In this document: positions 34,190-43,848 of the stretch, piece by piece
Layout: every line of letters starts with the position of its first letter
Numbering within the stretch: the first letter of the stretch is position 1
Notes under the pieces: model-generated
Told to the model about the DNA's origin: nothing
Seen by the model: the letters and a program-made list of their open reading frames with translations, nothing else
The model's database searches: none
Made by a program: the position numbers and the translations under genes
Source of the DNA: DAITBA01 sp036824005
GTDB lineage: Bacteria > Pseudomonadota > Gammaproteobacteria > Burkholderiales > Rhodocyclaceae
Direction: 5' to 3'
DNA length: 64,000 bases
NCBI GenBank assembly: GCA_036824005.1
Contig: DAITBA010000001.1
Location: 372,001 to 436,000 of the forward strand

Positions 34190-35269
34190 TCATTGCCGCG
34201 CACCGGCAGCCCGGATCTCACGGCTGTAGTCATGGACGGCGCTGACGAGCGCCGAAACGTGCTCGGGCGGAGTGAACTGGGAAATGCCGTGGCCGAGGTT
34301 GAAGACATGGCCGGGGCCGGGGCCGTAGGCGGCGACGATCTCCTTCGCCGCCCGCGCCACGACTTCGGGTGCGGCGAACAATGCCATGGGATCGAGATTG
34401 CCCTGCAGCGCCACGCGCTCGCCGACCCGGGCGTGCGCCACAGCGATATCGATGGTCCAATCCACGCCTACGGCGTCGCAGCCGACGGCGGCGATGTCCT
34501 CGAGCCAAAGTCCGCCGCCCTTGGTAAACACGATGATTGGCACACGCTGGCCGTCGCGCTCCCGCGCCAGGCCGGCGATCACCTGTTCCATATAGCGCAG
34601 CGAGAACTCGCGATAGGCCCGCGCCGCGAGCGCGCCGCCCCAGGTGTCGAAGATCATCACCGCTTGGGCGCCGGACTCGATCTGGCCGTTGAGGTAGGCG
34701 CTCACTGCACGGGCATTGACGTCGAGCACATGGTGCAGCAGATCGGGCCGGTCGTAGAGCATCGTCTTGACGCGGCGAAAGTCATCGGAGGCGCCGCCTT
34801 CGATCATGTAGCAGGCCAGGGTGAAGGGGCTGCCGGAGAAACCGATCAGCGGCACGGCGCCGTCCAGTGCGCGCCGGATTTCCGCCACGGCATCCATGAC
34901 GTAGCGCAGGCTGACGTAGGGGTCGGGCACTTCGAGATCGCGGATCTCCCATTCCTCGCGCAATGGCCGCTCGAACTTTGGTCCCTCGCCTTCGGCGAAG
35001 TACAGGCCCAGACCCATGGCATCGGGCACGGTGAGGATGTCCGAGAACAGGATCGCAGCATCCAGGTCGAAACGCGCCAGGGGCTGGAGCGTCACCTCCG
35101 TGGCAAGCTGGGGATTGCGGCACAGGTCGAGAAAACTGCCGGCGCGGCGGCGTGTCTCGTTGTACTCGGGCAGGTAGCGGCCAGCCTGGCGCATGAGCCA
35201 GATCGGCGTGTAGTCCGTGGGCTGGCGCAGCAGCGCGCGCAGGAAGGTGTCGTTGCGGAGCTTGTTCAT
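34190..35269 (-). CDS. hemE: Uroporphyrinogen decarboxylase
   Basis: A 359-residue HemE of full length. It begins LRNDTFLRALLRQPTDYTP with the family signature WLMRQAGRYLPEY and has the second signature around GFSGSPFTLACYMIEGG. It converts uroporphyrinogen III to coproporphyrinogen III in haem synthesis in the cytoplasm. The catalytic Asp lies in the early ILFSDILTVPDAMG block. The start ATG at 35269 sits 32 bases from the trkH stop. The hemE-priA neighbourhood is common in Betaproteobacteria. Confidence 0.97.
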   Translation of the reverse strand: MNKLRNDTFLRALLRQPTDYTPIWLMRQAGRYLPEYNETRRRAGSFLDLCRNPQLATEVTLQPLARFDLDAAILFSDILTVPDAMGLGLYFAEGEGPKFERPLREEWEIRDLEVPDPYVSLRYVMDAVAEIRRALDGAVPLIGFSGSPFTLACYMIEGGASDDFRRVKTMLYDRPDLLHHVLDVNARAVSAYLNGQIESGAQAVMIFDTWGGALAARAYREFSLRYMEQVIAGLARERDGQRVPIIVFTKGGGLWLEDIAAVGCDAVGVDWTIDIAVAHARVGERVALQGNLDPMALFAAPEVVARAAKEIVAAYGPGPGHVFNLGHGISQFTPPEHVSALVSAVHDYSREIRAAGARQ

Positions 35270-35301
35270 GGTGGGAGTCTACCAGCAGGACTGCAGGTAG
35301 C

Positions 35302-36759
35302 CTATTTCCGCCAGAAAACGGGAGTGAGGACAACGAGCAGCGTGAAGATCTCCAGCCGTCCTAACAACATGGCAAAGGTGCATACCCAGATCTGCAGGTC
35401 ATTCAAGACGCCGTAGTTGCTGTCCGGCCCGACCAGGCCAAGGCCGGGGCCGGTGTTGTTGAAGCAGGCCACCGCGGCGGAAAAGGCGCTGAGGATATCG
35501 ACCCCGGTCGCCGCGAGCACGAGCGTAAAAATGATGGTGCACACCATGTACAGAAATCCGAACCCGAGCACGGCGAGGATGATCTTGTTCGGCACGACCG
35601 TGCCGCCGAGCTTGATGTAGGTCGTCGCGTTCGGATGGATCGAGAGCAAGATTTCGCGGAATACCTGCTTGTAGAGGACGACGGCGCGCATCATCTTGAC
35701 GCCGCCGCCGGTCGAACCGGAGCAGGTGACGAAGCTGCACAGGAATAGCATCCACAGCGGGGCGAAGAACGGCCACTTGGAATAGTCGGTCGAGGCGTAG
35801 CCCAGCGTGGTCGCGACCGATACCGTGTTGAACGCCGCATGGCGCAGGGCGGTGGCGAAGTCGACGTAATAGTTTTCGTGCCAAATGTACAGAGCAACCA
35901 GCAGTACGCTCGCCCCGAGCACGCCAACGTAGAATCGTGCTTCGCCGTCACGCAGATAGGGGCGAACGCTGCGGCCGGACAGAGCGGCGAAATGCGTCAC
36001 ATAGCTCAAGCCGGAAATCAGGGCAAAGCCGATGGTCACCGTCTCCATTGCCGGCGAATCGAAGAAGCCGAGGCTGGCATCGTGGCTGGAAAAGCCGCCC
36101 AGCGCCACCGTGCTGAAGGCATGGGTCAGCGCATCGAGCCATCCCATGCCGAGCCAGCCGTAGGCGAGAGTGCACAGCACCGTCAACGCGAAGTAAATGA
36201 CCCAGAAGCCCTTGGCGGTTTCCGTCACCCGCGGCGTGATGCTCGTATCCTTCACCGGTCCCGGTACTTCGGCTCTCATCAGTTGCCGGCCGCCGATCCC
36301 CAGCAGTGGCAGGATCGCCACCGCCAGGACGATGATGCCCAGCCCGCCGATCCAGTGCAGTTCGGTGCGCCACAGGTTGAGCGAGGGCGGCAGATGGTCG
36401 AGGCCTGACAGCGCTGTCGCACCGGTAGCTGTCAGCCCCGACACTGCTTCGAAATACGCCACGGTGAAGCGCAATCCGGGAATGCCCAGCATGAGCGGCA
36501 CGGCGGAGATCGCCGGCAGCAGCACCCAGCACACCACCACCAGCAGCACGCCGTCATTGGCGCGCAACTCGCGGCGGAAGCGCCGTGTCGCCAGGAAGAG
36601 CAGACCGCCGCCGGCGAGCAGTCCGCCAAGCGCCTCGTCGAACGCGGTGAGCGCACCATCGTCAAGCCACCACGACACACCGATCGGAAGCACCATGGTC
36701 AGCCCGAATATCGTGGCGATTCGGGCAAAGACACTCAGGACGGCAAGGAAGCGCTCCAA
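35302..36759 (-). CDS. trkH: Trk potassium transporter membrane subunit, second copy
   Basis: A 485-residue TrkH with the four pore-loop repeats of the family; the TTLGYASTDYSKWP stretch is one filter region. It takes up K+ with the TrkA ring. The start is a TTG directly after the stop of the other trkH gene, so it depends on upstream translation. The two copies have the same length and order of motifs but clearly differ in sequence, which indicates an old duplication. A second TrkH next to the first is uncommon. Confidence 0.9.
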   Translation of the reverse strand: MERFLAVLSVFARIATIFGLTMVLPIGVSWWLDDGALTAFDEALGGLLAGGGLLFLATRRFRRELRANDGVLLVVVCWVLLPAISAVPLMLGIPGLRFTVAYFEAVSGLTATGATALSGLDHLPPSLNLWRTELHWIGGLGIIVLAVAILPLLGIGGRQLMRAEVPGPVKDTSITPRVTETAKGFWVIYFALTVLCTLAYGWLGMGWLDALTHAFSTVALGGFSSHDASLGFFDSPAMETVTIGFALISGLSYVTHFAALSGRSVRPYLRDGEARFYVGVLGASVLLVALYIWHENYYVDFATALRHAAFNTVSVATTLGYASTDYSKWPFFAPLWMLFLCSFVTCSGSTGGGVKMMRAVVLYKQVFREILLSIHPNATTYIKLGGTVVPNKIILAVLGFGFLYMVCTIIFTLVLAATGVDILSAFSAAVACFNNTGPGLGLVGPDSNYGVLNDLQIWVCTFAMLLGRLEIFTLLVVLTPVFWRK

Positions 36760-38217
36760 CTACTTTCTCCAGAACGCTGGCGAGAACACGACCAGAAGAG
36801 TAAAGATCTCCAGCCGGCCGAGCAGCATGGCGACGGTGCACACCCAGATCTGGAAGTCGTTGAGCGACTTGAAGGTGGTGGCGGGGCCAACCTCCCCCAA
36901 GCCGGGACCTGTGTTGTTGAAGCTGGCCACCGTCGCGGAAAATCCGGTAACGATGTCCAAGCCGGAAAAACTCATCAGCAGGGTGAGGGAGACGATGATG
37001 GCCATGTAGGCGAAGGCGAACGCCATCACCGCGAAGATGATCTTGGTGGTCAGCGGCGTCTCGGACAGCTTGACTGCACGCACCGCGTTGGGATGCACCG
37101 TACGGACGATCTCGCGCATGACCTGGCGAAAGACGATGAGGGCACGCATCATCTTGATGCCGCCGCCGGTAGAACCTGCACAGGTGACGAAGCTGCACAG
37201 AAACAGCATCCACAGCGGGGCAAAGAAGGGCCAGGTCGCGTAGTCGGTGTTGGCATAGCCGGTGGTGGTGGCGATGGAAACGACGTTGAAGGCGGAGAAG
37301 CGCAGAGCGGTCGGAAAATCCGGATAGGTGTCCGTGAACCAAAGGAATGCTGCGATGCCCACTACGCTGGTATACATGACGCCAACGTACCAGCGGATCT
37401 CCGGATCCGCCCAGTAAAAGAGCAGCGTGCGCCGACGCACGGCCATAAAGTGCGTGGCGAAGTTCATGCCGGCCAGGGTCATGAAGACAATGGCCACTGC
37501 TTCAATGGCTGGCGAGTTGAAGAAGGCGTAGGACGCGTCGTGACTGGAGAAGCCACCCAAGCCAAGGGTGGTGAACATGTGGATGAAGGCCTCGCCCCAG
37601 TCCATGCCGGCCCAGCGATAGCCGACCGTGCAGGCGATTGCCATGGCCAGGTACACCAGCCACAGCCCCTTGGCGGTCTCGGCCATGCGCGGGGTGAGCC
37701 TGGTCTCCTTGATCGGACCCGGCGATTCGGCCGAGAACAGTTGCCGGCCGCCTACACCGAGCAGGGGCAGAATTGCCACCGCGAGGACAATCAGTCCCAT
37801 GCCGCCGAGAAAGACCAGAATGGCGCGCCAGAGGTTGACAGAGAACGGCAATGTATCCAGCCCTTCGATCACCGTGGCGCCGGTCGTCGTCAGGCCGGAG
37901 ACGGATTCGAAGTAGGCGTCGGTAAAGCCCATGTCCGGGAAGAAGAGCAGGAAGGGAATCGCGGCGAAACCCGGCACGAGCACCCAGACCATGGAAACAA
38001 GCAGGAAGCCGTCGCGTACGCGCAGTTCCTCAGTGTGTCGGCGCGTCGCGAGCCACACCAATGCGGCCGCGGATGCCGTGATCAGGAACGCAAACTCGAA
38101 GGCGCCAACGGCGGAATCCTGCGCGACAAAGGCGGCGGTAGCAGGTACGAGCATGGTGTGCGCAAACACCAGCAGCACGAGCGAGAAGACGCGCAGGACC
38201 GCCAGCGGGTTGCTCAT
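36760..38217 (-). CDS. trkH: Trk potassium transporter membrane subunit
   Basis: A 485-residue TrkH. It has ten or more hydrophobic segments, GLTTTGATVIEGL as the first pore region, and GGFSSHDASYAFF and TTTGYANTDYATWP as later filter regions. It forms the K+ path and is gated by TrkA. It lies 28 bases after trkA and runs straight into the second trkH gene, so trkA-trkH-trkH is probably one operon downstream of ntrYX. Confidence 0.92.
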   Translation of the reverse strand: MSNPLAVLRVFSLVLLVFAHTMLVPATAAFVAQDSAVGAFEFAFLITASAAALVWLATRRHTEELRVRDGFLLVSMVWVLVPGFAAIPFLLFFPDMGFTDAYFESVSGLTTTGATVIEGLDTLPFSVNLWRAILVFLGGMGLIVLAVAILPLLGVGGRQLFSAESPGPIKETRLTPRMAETAKGLWLVYLAMAIACTVGYRWAGMDWGEAFIHMFTTLGLGGFSSHDASYAFFNSPAIEAVAIVFMTLAGMNFATHFMAVRRRTLLFYWADPEIRWYVGVMYTSVVGIAAFLWFTDTYPDFPTALRFSAFNVVSIATTTGYANTDYATWPFFAPLWMLFLCSFVTCAGSTGGGIKMMRALIVFRQVMREIVRTVHPNAVRAVKLSETPLTTKIIFAVMAFAFAYMAIIVSLTLLMSFSGLDIVTGFSATVASFNNTGPGLGEVGPATTFKSLNDFQIWVCTVAMLLGRLEIFTLLVVFSPAFWRK

Positions 38218-38245
38218 GGCCCGTTCCTGTCAGATCCGGCGCGTG

Positions 38246-39673
38246 CTAGAAGAACCCCAGGCCGACCTGGAACAGTTTCTCGACCTTGGGCACCAGGCGC
38301 TTGTTGACGACGAAGACAATGACGTGGTCGTCGGCCTCGATCACCGTGTCGTGATGGGCGATGACCACTTTCTCGTAGCTCTCGATCACGGCCATATTGC
38401 TGATTCTGATCGACTCGGGCTGCTCGGTGCGGCGCACCAGCGCGCCGATGGTGACGCCCTTGGGCAGCTCGATCTCGTCGACGCGCCGGCCGACCACCTT
38501 CGACGATTCCCGGTCGCCATGGGCCACCAGTTCCAGTGCTTCGGCGGCGCCGCGGCGCAGGGAATGCACCGCTGCGACGTCGCCGCGGCGCACGTGCGCC
38601 AGCAGCGAGCCGATACTGGTCAGGGCCGGCGAGATGGCGATGTCGATCGGGCCGCTTTGCACCAGATCGACATAGGAGCGACGGTTGATCAGCGCCAGCA
38701 CGCGCCGTGCCCCCATGCGCTTGGCGAGCGAGGCGGACATGATGTTGTTCTCGTCGTCGTTGGTCAGCGCCAGGAACATATCCATGTCTTCGATGTTCTC
38801 GCTCTCCAGCAGGTCTTCGTCGGTGGCGTCGCCCTGCAGGATCAGCGCCTTCTTCAGCTCGGTCGCGAGATACTCGGCGCGGCGGCGGTTGAATTCGATC
38901 ACCTTCACCTGGTGGCTGTTCTCGATGGATCGCGCCAGACGAAAGCCGATGTTGCCGCCGCCGGCGATCATGATGCGTTTGATCGGTTTGTCCTGCCGTC
39001 GCAACTCGCGCATGATGCGGCGGATGTGCTCGGTAGCGGCGAGGCAGAATACCTCGTCGCCCGCTTCGATGACGGTGTTGCCCTCCGGAATCATGGGCTG
39101 GTCGCGGCGATAGATGGCAGCGACACGGGCATCGACGTTGGGGATGTGCTTGCGGATATCCGACAGCGGATGCCCGACCAGCGGCCCGCCCTCGAAGGCG
39201 CGCACCGCCACCAGGCTGACGCGCCCGCCGGCGAACTCCAGTACCTGGAGCGCTTCGGGAAACTCGATCAGCTTGACGATGTAATCGGTGACGATCTGCT
39301 CCGGGCAGATGCTGAAGTCGACCGAGAAGTTCTGATCGTCGAGCAGCTCAGGATGGTCGACGAAGTCCGGCGAGCGCAGCCGAGCAATCTTGGTCGGCAG
39401 GTTGAACAGCGTTGCGGCAATGCGGCAGGCGCAAAGATTGGTCTGGTCGCTCTGGGTGACGGCGATCAGCAGGTCCGCATCCTCGGCACCGGCTTCGCGC
39501 AATCGGGACGGCGAGGCGGCATTGCCGACGACGGTGCGCAGGTCGAGCCGGTCCTGCAGGGTTTGCAGGTGCGCGGCATCGGTGTCGACAACGGTGATGT
39601 CGTTGGCTTCGGAGACCAGGCTTTCCGCAACCGACGTCCCGACCTGGCCGGCGCCGAGGATGATGATCTTCAC
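38246..39673 (-). CDS. trkA: Trk potassium uptake regulator
   Basis: A 475-residue peripheral membrane protein with two RCK units. Each has a Rossmann NAD-binding start (KIIILGAGQVGTSVAESL and RIMIAGGGNIGFRLA) and a C-terminal TrkA_C lobe. It forms the ring that gates TrkH in response to NAD(H)/ATP. The start is GTG at 39673, giving the canonical VKIIILGAGQ. In Betaproteobacteria trkA usually follows ntrYX, as here. Confidence 0.95.
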   Translation of the reverse strand: MKIIILGAGQVGTSVAESLVSEANDITVVDTDAAHLQTLQDRLDLRTVVGNAASPSRLREAGAEDADLLIAVTQSDQTNLCACRIAATLFNLPTKIARLRSPDFVDHPELLDDQNFSVDFSICPEQIVTDYIVKLIEFPEALQVLEFAGGRVSLVAVRAFEGGPLVGHPLSDIRKHIPNVDARVAAIYRRDQPMIPEGNTVIEAGDEVFCLAATEHIRRIMRELRRQDKPIKRIMIAGGGNIGFRLARSIENSHQVKVIEFNRRRAEYLATELKKALILQGDATDEDLLESENIEDMDMFLALTNDDENNIMSASLAKRMGARRVLALINRRSYVDLVQSGPIDIAISPALTSIGSLLAHVRRGDVAAVHSLRRGAAEALELVAHGDRESSKVVGRRVDEIELPKGVTIGALVRRTEQPESIRISNMAVIESYEKVVIAHHDTVIEADDHVIVFVVNKRLVPKVEKLFQVGLGFF

Positions 39674-39804
39674 AGTTGGCCGAAGTGCTTGTTATTGGGA
39701 ATCGCCGCCCCGGCCGATCCGGGATGCCGGAGGGTCATTCTACGCCTTTGCGTGCCCGACGCCCAATGACATCCCTCAACGCGCCCGGACAGGCGGTCGC
39801 GCGC

Positions 39805-41046
39805 CTACTCCTCGCCCTTGCGCCCGACCGGCAGGCCGAGCGATTTGAGCTTGCGATACAAATGAGTGCGCTCCAGTCCCGTCTTTTCCGCCAGCCGCGT
39901 CATGTTGCCGCTGTCCAGACGCATATGGTGCTCGAAGTATAGCCGCTCGAATGCCTCCCGCGCCTCGCGCAGCGGCAGGTCCAGCGGCAGGGCAAAGGAG
40001 GTCACCGGGTTGGCGGGCGCGAGCAGCCGCCGTACATCGTCGTCGGTGATCTCCTCCTCGAGCGTCGCCAGTGCCAATGAGCGCACGGCGCTCTTCAGCT
40101 CGGCATATCCGCCCAGCCAAGGCTGATTGCGCAACACGTTCAGTGCCGAGGTGGACATGCGCCGCGGCGGCACATCACCGGCCTCGACGAGATGGGTCAG
40201 CACCTGGGTCACGATCTCCGGAATCTCCTCCTTGAGCTCGGCAAGGGAAGGCGTCGGCAGGGAAACTTCGAACAGCCGCCGCAGCAGCAGCTCCTCCCAC
40301 CCCGATTGCAGCAATTCCGCCAGGCTGTGAGTCGTGGCGACGATGAGCCGGACGCTGAATCGCTCCAGGCGCTCCAGGGCGAACAACAGGTTCTTCTGTT
40401 GCGCCCGGGACAACTGTCCCAGCTCCGCCGCGAACAGGACCCCGCCGCCAGCCTTTTCCAGCAGCGCTACGTCGATGGGCGCGGCGTGGGAGGCGAGGTC
40501 GATCCACGCCTTGCCCGCCGAGTGCAGCGTTCGCGCGACCACTTCGGCGATGCTGCCCGGCGGCGACTTCAAGAGAATGCAGGCGCTCTTCGCCGCCACC
40601 TGCTCGAGGCGCTTTTTCAAATCGCGCAGCGGCGCGGAACGGGGGAACGCGCCAAGCGTCAGCCCCGTCGCGGCATGGGTCGGCGCGCGGCTCAGGCCGC
40701 GCTTGACCGCCGAGAGCAATTTCTGCAGGGCGATCGGCTTTTCCAGGAAGTCGAGCGCGCCAATGCGGGTGGCCTCGACGGCAGTATCGATGGTGCCGTG
40801 GCCCGACATCATGATCACGGGCATGGTGAGCTGGCCGCCGGCCGACCATTCCTTGAGCAGCGTGATGCCGTCGCTGTCCGGCATCCAGATGTCGAGCAGC
40901 ACGAGATCGGGGCGCAGTGCGTTGCGCGCCTCGCGCGCCCTAGTGGCGCTCTCTGCCAGCGCAACGTCGTGGCCCTCGTCGCGCAGGATCTCGGAGAGCA
41001 GCTCGCGAATGCCGACTTCGTCGTCGACGACCAGTATCTGTGCCAT
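39805..41046 (-). CDS. ntrX: NtrX-like response regulator with degenerate AAA+ domain
   Basis: A 413-residue regulator. The receiver (1-120) is intact: acidic pocket DDE at 8-10, phospho-acceptor D52 in LVLLDIWMP and the conserved Lys in LEKPIAL. The C-terminal Fis-type helix-turn-helix is intact (MTRLAEKTGLERTHLYRKL). The central region is recognisably a sigma54 activator AAA+ domain but has lost Walker A (LLKSPPGSIAEVVAR), the Walker B acidic pair (GGVLFAAELGQLS) and the GAFTGA loop. It therefore should not hydrolyse ATP or activate sigma54 and more likely acts as a sigma70-level regulator. It is partner of the NtrY kinase upstream. Confidence 0.9.
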   Translation of the reverse strand: MAQILVVDDEVGIRELLSEILRDEGHDVALAESATRAREARNALRPDLVLLDIWMPDSDGITLLKEWSAGGQLTMPVIMMSGHGTIDTAVEATRIGALDFLEKPIALQKLLSAVKRGLSRAPTHAATGLTLGAFPRSAPLRDLKKRLEQVAAKSACILLKSPPGSIAEVVARTLHSAGKAWIDLASHAAPIDVALLEKAGGGVLFAAELGQLSRAQQKNLLFALERLERFSVRLIVATTHSLAELLQSGWEELLLRRLFEVSLPTPSLAELKEEIPEIVTQVLTHLVEAGDVPPRRMSTSALNVLRNQPWLGGYAELKSAVRSLALATLEEEITDDDVRRLLAPANPVTSFALPLDLPLREAREAFERLYFEHHMRLDSGNMTRLAEKTGLERTHLYRKLKSLGLPVGRKGEE

Positions 41047-41172
41047 AAAATTCAGTCGCGCAAGGCGTGAGGAGGCTTCCCGCGTGCCGCGTTGGCTTCC
41101 TGCGCCCGCGCTGCCGCGCACGCACGGCGACTGCTCAAGGCCTTACTGCTCACTTCTCACTCCCCGTTGCCT

Positions 41173-43278
41173 TCACGCCGCCAACGGCAGCTCCACGCGC
41201 ACCTCGGCGCCATGGGGCTCGCGATTGGCGATATGCACTTCGCCGTGATGCTCGTCGACGATCTTCTTGACGATGGCCAGTCCCAGACCCGTGCCGCGCG
41301 CCTTCGTCGTAACGTAAGGCTCGAAGGCGCGGGCCAGGATCTGGGGTGGAAAACCGCCGCCGTTGTCGGTCACCACCAGGCGCGCGCCGCGGCCATGGCT
41401 TTGCGTTTCGATGCGAATCTCGGCCTGCCGCGTGTCGCCCAGCGCATCCTCGGCATTCTGAAGCAGATTATGAATCACCTGGCGCAGTTGCGTCGCATCC
41501 CCGGCCACCGGCGGCAACCCCGGCTGCAGCGCCACCGTCAGGTGCGCCCCGGTGGATTCGTACAGGCCGAGTACCTCCGTCACCAACTGGTTCAGGTCCA
41601 GCGGCGCAAGCACGGGCGGCGGCACCCGCGCGTAGTCGCGGAAATCGTTCACCATGCTCTTCATCGCTTCGACCTGGCTGACGATGGTGGTGATCGAACG
41701 CGCCAACATGATGCGATCGGCATCGTCGAGCTTGTCCGCAAGCTTGTGCTGCAGGCGCTCGGCGGAAAGCTGGATCGGCGTCAGGGGATTCTTGATCTCG
41801 TGGGCGAGACGGCGCGCCACCTCGCCCCAGGCGGCGCTGCGCTGGGCGGCGATGAGCTGCGTGATGTCGTCGAACACCACCACGTAGCCGCCGCCGGTCG
41901 CCTCCGGCAGCCGCGAGCCGCGCACCAGCAGCACCTGGGTCATGCCCGATGACGCCTGGGTTTCGAGCTGCTGCTGCCATTGGTCGGGATTGTCGGCGAA
42001 GCCGCGCGTGACCGCTTCGGTAAGATCCTTGCGGCGCGGCCATTCGGCGAGGGGCAGGCCGCGCAGTTCGACCAGATCCTCGCCGAGCACCGTGCGCGCA
42101 CCGCGGTTCGCCGCACGCAGCCGGAACTCGCTGTCGAAGGCGAGCACGCCGGCGGAGAGATTGGCCAGCACGCTCTCCAGGTAGGCGCGCGCCGCCTCGG
42201 TTTCGGCGCGGCTGCGTTCGGCCAGGGCGCGCGCCTCGTCCAGTTGCCGTGTCATGCGGTTAAACGACTGTGTCAGCACGCCCAGTTCGTCGCGGGCCGG
42301 CAACGCCTGGCGCGGACTGTAGTCACCCTGGGCCACCGCCTGGGTGCCCTCGGCGAGAATCGACAGCGGCGCGGACAGGCGGCGGGTAAGCAGGAAGGCG
42401 ACAGCGATGGCGGCGAACAGCGCCAGCAGCAGCGTCAGGGTCAGCGTCAACGAGTAGATGCGCCGCAAGCCCTGCCGCGCCAGCGACAGTTCCTGATAGT
42501 CGCGATAGGCCGCCTGGACGTTCTCGGCGCTGCCGGCAAGCGGCGTCGGCACCGGTTGCAGCAGTTGCAGGATGCGCGTCTCGGCGGCCAGCGCCGTGCC
42601 GCTCACCGGCACCAGCACGCGCACCGTCAGGCCGCTGGTGACATCGCCCTCTATGGCACTGAATTGACGACCCTGGCGCGCCTGGCGCAACTGCGTCGGC
42701 GTCGGCAGGTCGGGCACCAGCGTGCCCATCTCGCTCGAGCTGCTCACCAGCACCTGGCCGCTGGCGCCGAACAGCGACGCTGAGGCCACGCCGGCCTGCT
42801 CGCGCAGCCGGTTGAGCAGGGCGGGCTTGGGCGTCCCGGTGACCTCGGCCAGGTCGAGCGCCATCCCATTGGCTTTGCCGATGAGCTCCGATTGGAGATG
42901 ATCGAAAGCGCTGCGGCCGAGATTGACGCCGCCTTCGAGGGCTGCGTCCACGCGCACGTCGAACCACGACTCGATGCTGCGCACGGCGAATTGCATGGAA
43001 ACGGCATAGATCAGCACGCCCGGCACGATCGCCATGAACGCGAACATGGCGATCAGACGGTACTTGAGGCGATAGCCGAAAACGCGCGCGCGATACTCTC
43101 TCCACAGTTTGCGCAACTGAAACAAGACGACGCCGAAGAGGGCGACGGCTACAGCGCCGTTGACCGCCAGCAGCAGGGGATAGTGACGGGCGAACAGCGT
43201 CGTGTTGGCGCTCGCCGAGGCGAGCAGGAAGATCATGATGGCGGCAAGCGCGGCGGCGACGATGATGAACGAGTTCAT
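41173..43278 (-). CDS. ntrY: NtrY-like sensor histidine kinase
   Basis: A 701-residue membrane kinase. It has two or three N-terminal helices (FIIVAAALAAIMIFLLA, HYPLLLAVNGAVAVALFG, FAFMAIVPGVLIYAV), a periplasmic sensing stretch, another TM (LTLTLLLALFAAIAVAFLL), a HAMP linker, a PAS-like segment (LANLSAGVLAFDSEF), a dimerisation helix with RRLAHEIKNPLTPIQ (the phosphorylated His) and a HATPase domain (NLLQNAED, DNGGGFP, GTGLGLAIVKK). The ATG at 43278 overlaps the DUF4390 stop by ATGA. It signals to NtrX. The stimulus is not visible; redox, nitrogen or envelope signals are reported for relatives. Confidence 0.93.
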   Translation of the reverse strand: MNSFIIVAAALAAIMIFLLASASANTTLFARHYPLLLAVNGAVAVALFGVVLFQLRKLWREYRARVFGYRLKYRLIAMFAFMAIVPGVLIYAVSMQFAVRSIESWFDVRVDAALEGGVNLGRSAFDHLQSELIGKANGMALDLAEVTGTPKPALLNRLREQAGVASASLFGASGQVLVSSSSEMGTLVPDLPTPTQLRQARQGRQFSAIEGDVTSGLTVRVLVPVSGTALAAETRILQLLQPVPTPLAGSAENVQAAYRDYQELSLARQGLRRIYSLTLTLTLLLALFAAIAVAFLLTRRLSAPLSILAEGTQAVAQGDYSPRQALPARDELGVLTQSFNRMTRQLDEARALAERSRAETEAARAYLESVLANLSAGVLAFDSEFRLRAANRGARTVLGEDLVELRGLPLAEWPRRKDLTEAVTRGFADNPDQWQQQLETQASSGMTQVLLVRGSRLPEATGGGYVVVFDDITQLIAAQRSAAWGEVARRLAHEIKNPLTPIQLSAERLQHKLADKLDDADRIMLARSITTIVSQVEAMKSMVNDFRDYARVPPPVLAPLDLNQLVTEVLGLYESTGAHLTVALQPGLPPVAGDATQLRQVIHNLLQNAEDALGDTRQAEIRIETQSHGRGARLVVTDNGGGFPPQILARAFEPYVTTKARGTGLGLAIVKKIVDEHHGEVHIANREPHGAEVRVELPLAA

Positions 43279-43839
43279 TTCGTTTCCTGTTCCGGCGCAG
43301 TGTAGGCCCAGCGCTGCCAGTCGGAGCCGAGGTTCCACTCCTTGCTGCCGATGGCCGTGACCTGGAGCGGCTTGGGCAATTGCGTAAGGTCGACGCGCAA
43401 GCGCACGGCCGCGCTGTACGTCTCACCGGCCTTGAGCGCCGATTTGTCGGCGATGCTCCAGTCGCGTACGCGCGCGACGATGTGCAGCGCCTCGTCGAGA
43501 GAGTTGAAGCTCTGGTGCAGGGCACCGGTGGATAGCCGGTACTGACGGGTGATGGCGTGATAGGACAACCGATAGGTCTGTGTGCGCACCGCAACCTTTT
43601 CGTCGAACCAATACCAGCGCGGCCGTGTCAGCTCGAAGTCGAGCACGATATACAGCGGCACGCCGCGCGAGACGACATCCTCCAGCCGGCTGCTCAGCTC
43701 CAGGGTCGCGTCGGCATTGAGCACGTAGGCTTCGTCGCCCGGCGCGATCCATGCATTCGATATGCTCATCTCCGCCGCCGCGGCGCAGGCCAGCCACAGC
43801 AGGAGCAGCGCCGCCAGTGCGACGCGACGCGATTGGCAT
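43275..43839 (-). CDS. Exported DUF4390 protein with a frame break at its start
   Basis: The coding frame has a perfect signal peptide (RRVALAALLLLWLACAAAA) followed by a DUF4390 body (ISNAWIAPGDEAYVLNAD, LYIVLDFELTR, RYWF-type aromatic strand, YTAPEQETK end). No ATG, GTG or TTG exists in that frame before the signal peptide. The ATG at 43839 is one frame off. Between them lies the tandem CGCGT CGCGT; one further copy would give MPIASRRVALAALL in frame. Either the gene is out of frame here (mutation, slippage or sequencing error) or it uses a non-standard start. The body is otherwise intact, which argues for recent change or error. Confidence 0.7.
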
Positions 43840-43848
43840 GGCGTGCCT

